A stretch of DNA of 64,000 nucleotides, taken from the NCBI RefSeq assembly GCF_003752405.1, contig NZ_RKHK01000001.1, forward strand, positions 434,001 to 498,000, in the 5' to 3' direction. Positions 62,305-64,000 of this stretch are shown here, one piece after another (the first letter of the stretch is position 1; each line of letters begins with the position of its first letter). The DNA comes from Bogoriella caseilytica. Its GTDB lineage: Bacteria > Actinomycetota > Actinomycetes > Actinomycetales > Actinomycetaceae. Both the position numbers and the translations under genes were made by a program. The notes beneath the pieces were generated by a model, which saw nothing but the letters and a program-made list of their open reading frames with translations, ran no database searches and had not been told where the DNA came from.

Positions 62305-62368
62305 CCGGCAGACGCTACCTCGCCGCACCCATTCGGCACCATGCCCCGCGCCCATCTACGCTCACCCT

Positions 62369-62824
62369 GTGACCGATGACCCCCAGGCGCTCATCCCCGC
62401 CCTGCCGGTGCGGCACATGGGGCGACGCCGCGACCGCCGGGGCCGAGGACTGCGCGGGCCGCTGATGCCCTCGATCATGCCGGCCTGGCGCACGCGGAGC
62501 GATCGCTTCGACGATCTGGTGCTTGCCTGCATGGAGCGCCTGGAGGACCGCTTGACCGATCGGCTCGCGGGTGTGGAGTTCGGGGTGGAGGAGGTTCCGC
62601 CCTCGGAGCCCGCTCCGTGGGAGCATCGCGCCGTTCCCTTGGGCCGATCGTTTCCCGGTGATCGCCTGGCGGGGCTCAATGACCGGATCGTGGTGTACCG
62701 GCGCCCGTTGCTGACCCGCGCGAGCAGCGAGGACGAACTCGAGATCCTGGTGCGCACGGTGCTGGCCGAGCAGATCTCGCACCTGTTGTCGATCCCGCTC
62801 GAGGATGTCGACCCGGATCTCTGA
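62369..62824 (+). CDS. Metallopeptidase-family (zincin_1/DUF1025) protein, catalytic motif degenerate
   Basis: 151 residues. Family features DRFDDLVLACMERLEDRL and RIVVYRRPLLTRA are present, but the HExxH zinc site is replaced by AEQISH (near residues 133-138), so it is probably not a peptidase. GTG 62369 is preceded by TACGCT with a 6-nt gap: leaderless. Confidence 0.83.
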   Translation: MTDDPQALIPALPVRHMGRRRDRRGRGLRGPLMPSIMPAWRTRSDRFDDLVLACMERLEDRLTDRLAGVEFGVEEVPPSEPAPWEHRAVPLGRSFPGDRLAGLNDRIVVYRRPLLTRASSEDELEILVRTVLAEQISHLLSIPLEDVDPDL

Positions 62825-62853
62825 GGCACCGCTGGCCGGCTTCGGCCGGGTGC

Positions 62854-64000
62854 TCAACGCACGGTGACGCGCACCGCGAGGTCCTCGGCGGCATCGGGCA
62901 CAGGCGTGGCCACGGTGATCAGCTCCCCGTCGGCCGCGTCGGCCCGCAGCACGGCGGCAGCCGAGACGGCGCCGTCGGTCTGCACGAGCAGCGCGTGCCC
63001 CTCGGCGTCGATCACCCGGGTGGACCACGGGTCGATCTCGACCGTCTCCGGTGCTCCCATGCTGCCGTCACCCTCGATGGCGGCGAGTGTGACGTCGGCG
63101 GCCTCCGCGCCGTTGTTGCTCATCAGGACTGTCGCGTCCGCGAGTGCGGGCAGCGGGATGAGTGCCGCGGCCGCGGGAGAGACAGCCGGCGCCCAGGCGC
63201 GGTCGACCGGCGCGGTGGAGGGGTCGAGTGGTCCGGGCGTACCGGTGCGTGCGAGCTGGACCGCGCCGGTGAGTGGTTCATCGGCCACCACGTGCACGGC
63301 ATACGCGCCCGGGTCGACGACGGCCAGGCTCAGTTCCAGCACCGCGCCGGGGTCGATGGTGACGTTCTCGGCGCCGGGGAGATCGACCGGGCCGCTCTCG
63401 CCAAGCAGCTGGACGGTGGCGCGCGCTTCACTCTCGCCGGGATTGACCAGGCGAAGCCGCGCCGGCGTCTCGGGCGCGAGCTCGTCTGCCTCGCCCTCCT
63501 CTGCCTCCTCCTCCTCAGCCTCGTCCGGGTCGGCGCCGTCCTCCGCGGCGGAGGTCAGCAGCACCCCGGGGATGAGGAAGTCCGGTGCGGGCGGGGCAGC
63601 GGGCCCGAAGAGGTCGGCACCGGCCGGCACGATGCCGTCGAGGCGCAGTTCCTGGGCGTAGGCACTCACCTGCCCGCCCGGGCTCTCCACGCGCACAGCC
63701 AGATCTGGATCGCTGGAGATGGCCTCGAGCAGCAGGTGCTCAGATTCGCCGGGGGCCAGGGAGATCTCGTCGAGCTGCGGGGCCGGGACCTCTCCGAGTG
63801 ACGACCACAGCGTCACGGAGGCAGTGGCCGAGGTGGTGCCGGTGTTGGTCAGCGTCAGCCTCGTCGAGGAACCCACGTCTCCGGAGCCGCCCACCAGGTA
63901 GGTGGCCGAGGCCGGCCGCTGGCACGAGGTGCCGGCCAGGCCGCGTAGGTCACCGGCCTCGGTCATGGTGACCGAGGCACCGGCTGCGAGTGCCGCGGCG
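62854..64000 (-). CDS. DUF5719 family protein (5' end outside window)
   Basis: At least 382 residues, open to the right edge without a stop, so the true start lies beyond 64000. Beta-rich repeats (TRLTLTNTGTTSATASVTLWSS; ARLRLVNPGESEARATVQLLG; TVLMSNNGAEAADVTLAAIEGDG) with an acidic insert near the middle, matching the extracytoplasmic DUF5719 family that accompanies DUF3499 and glycosyltransferase genes. Function unknown. Confidence 0.87.
   Translation of the reverse strand, partial: AAALAAGASVTMTEAGDLRGLAGTSCQRPASATYLVGGSGDVGSSTRLTLTNTGTTSATASVTLWSSLGEVPAPQLDEISLAPGESEHLLLEAISSDPDLAVRVESPGGQVSAYAQELRLDGIVPAGADLFGPAAPPAPDFLIPGVLLTSAAEDGADPDEAEEEEAEEGEADELAPETPARLRLVNPGESEARATVQLLGESGPVDLPGAENVTIDPGAVLELSLAVVDPGAYAVHVVADEPLTGAVQLARTGTPGPLDPSTAPVDRAWAPAVSPAAAALIPLPALADATVLMSNNGAEAADVTLAAIEGDGSMGAPETVEIDPWSTRVIDAEGHALLVQTDGAVSAAAVLRADAADGELITVATPVPDAAEDLAVRVTVR

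Noticed and set aside
1-64000. CRISPR arrays, rRNA, IS transposases
   Set aside because: No regularly spaced repeats, no rRNA-like stretches and no transposase motifs were found; the only tandem repeats are short and adjacent.

Overview
The window is high-GC DNA carrying a single-chromosome gene set typical of an actinobacterium. WhiB7, a tmRNA whose tag reads ADSKRTEFALAA, GlgE, mycoredoxin, NarL-type two-component pairs, UPF0182, DUF3499, DUF5719 and PPA1309 proteins point to order Micrococcales. A Beutenbergia/Ruania/Bogoriellaceae-like organism is my inference; no 16S gene is present. Many genes have a TANNNT element 6-8 nt before the start codon and no Shine-Dalgarno (SD) sequence, so leaderless mRNAs appear common.

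1-14.8 kb: a conserved actinobacterial neighbourhood, known from memory of the M. tuberculosis Rv3193c-Rv3198c region: UPF0182, PPA1309, Lon-like PDZ protease, DUF2342 zincin, aldonolactone oxidase, a ThiF/TOMM-like protein, whiB7 and uvrD2. whiB7 has a full resistance-type leader (AT-rich promoter, 42-codon uORF, attenuator hairpin). A lipoprotein, a two-component system and an MFS transporter lie between whiB7 and uvrD2.

14.9-29.6 kb: a two-component system divergent from an ABC exporter; mycoredoxin; a tightly coupled operon fixA-fixB-cysteine desulfurase-mnmA-nudC; trpS; a membrane protein; a voltage-gated cation channel; an XRE/DUF2975 pair with a phased operator; a deazaflavin-type nitroreductase; PPK2.

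29.7-42.2 kb: glgE-glgB (maltose-1-phosphate glucan pathway); a CnoX/YbbN-like protein; a lipoprotein and membrane protein pair; a DivIVA-like coiled-coil protein; an alpha/beta hydrolase; and a nagA operon whose second gene is a GH1 glycosidase homologue that has lost both catalytic glutamates.

42.2-49.5 kb: the accessory part. It holds a lower-GC secreted, membrane-anchored protein with three phage-tail-like domains, gene fragments, a YcjX/TRAFAC-like NTPase coupled to a 107-residue protein, ssrA (tmRNA) with a very long hairpin behind it, a DoxX-like protein, an AbiEi/DUF559 gene bracketed by 43-bp inverted palindromic repeats, and smpB.

49.6-64 kb: SpoIIM/RDD divergent pair; two paralogous SH3-like lipoproteins flanking a two-component system, a Nat-type ABC exporter and a glycine-betaine transporter (proV-proW-proX); then Trm112-like, DUF3499, an inactive-looking zincin, and a truncated DUF5719 gene at the right edge.
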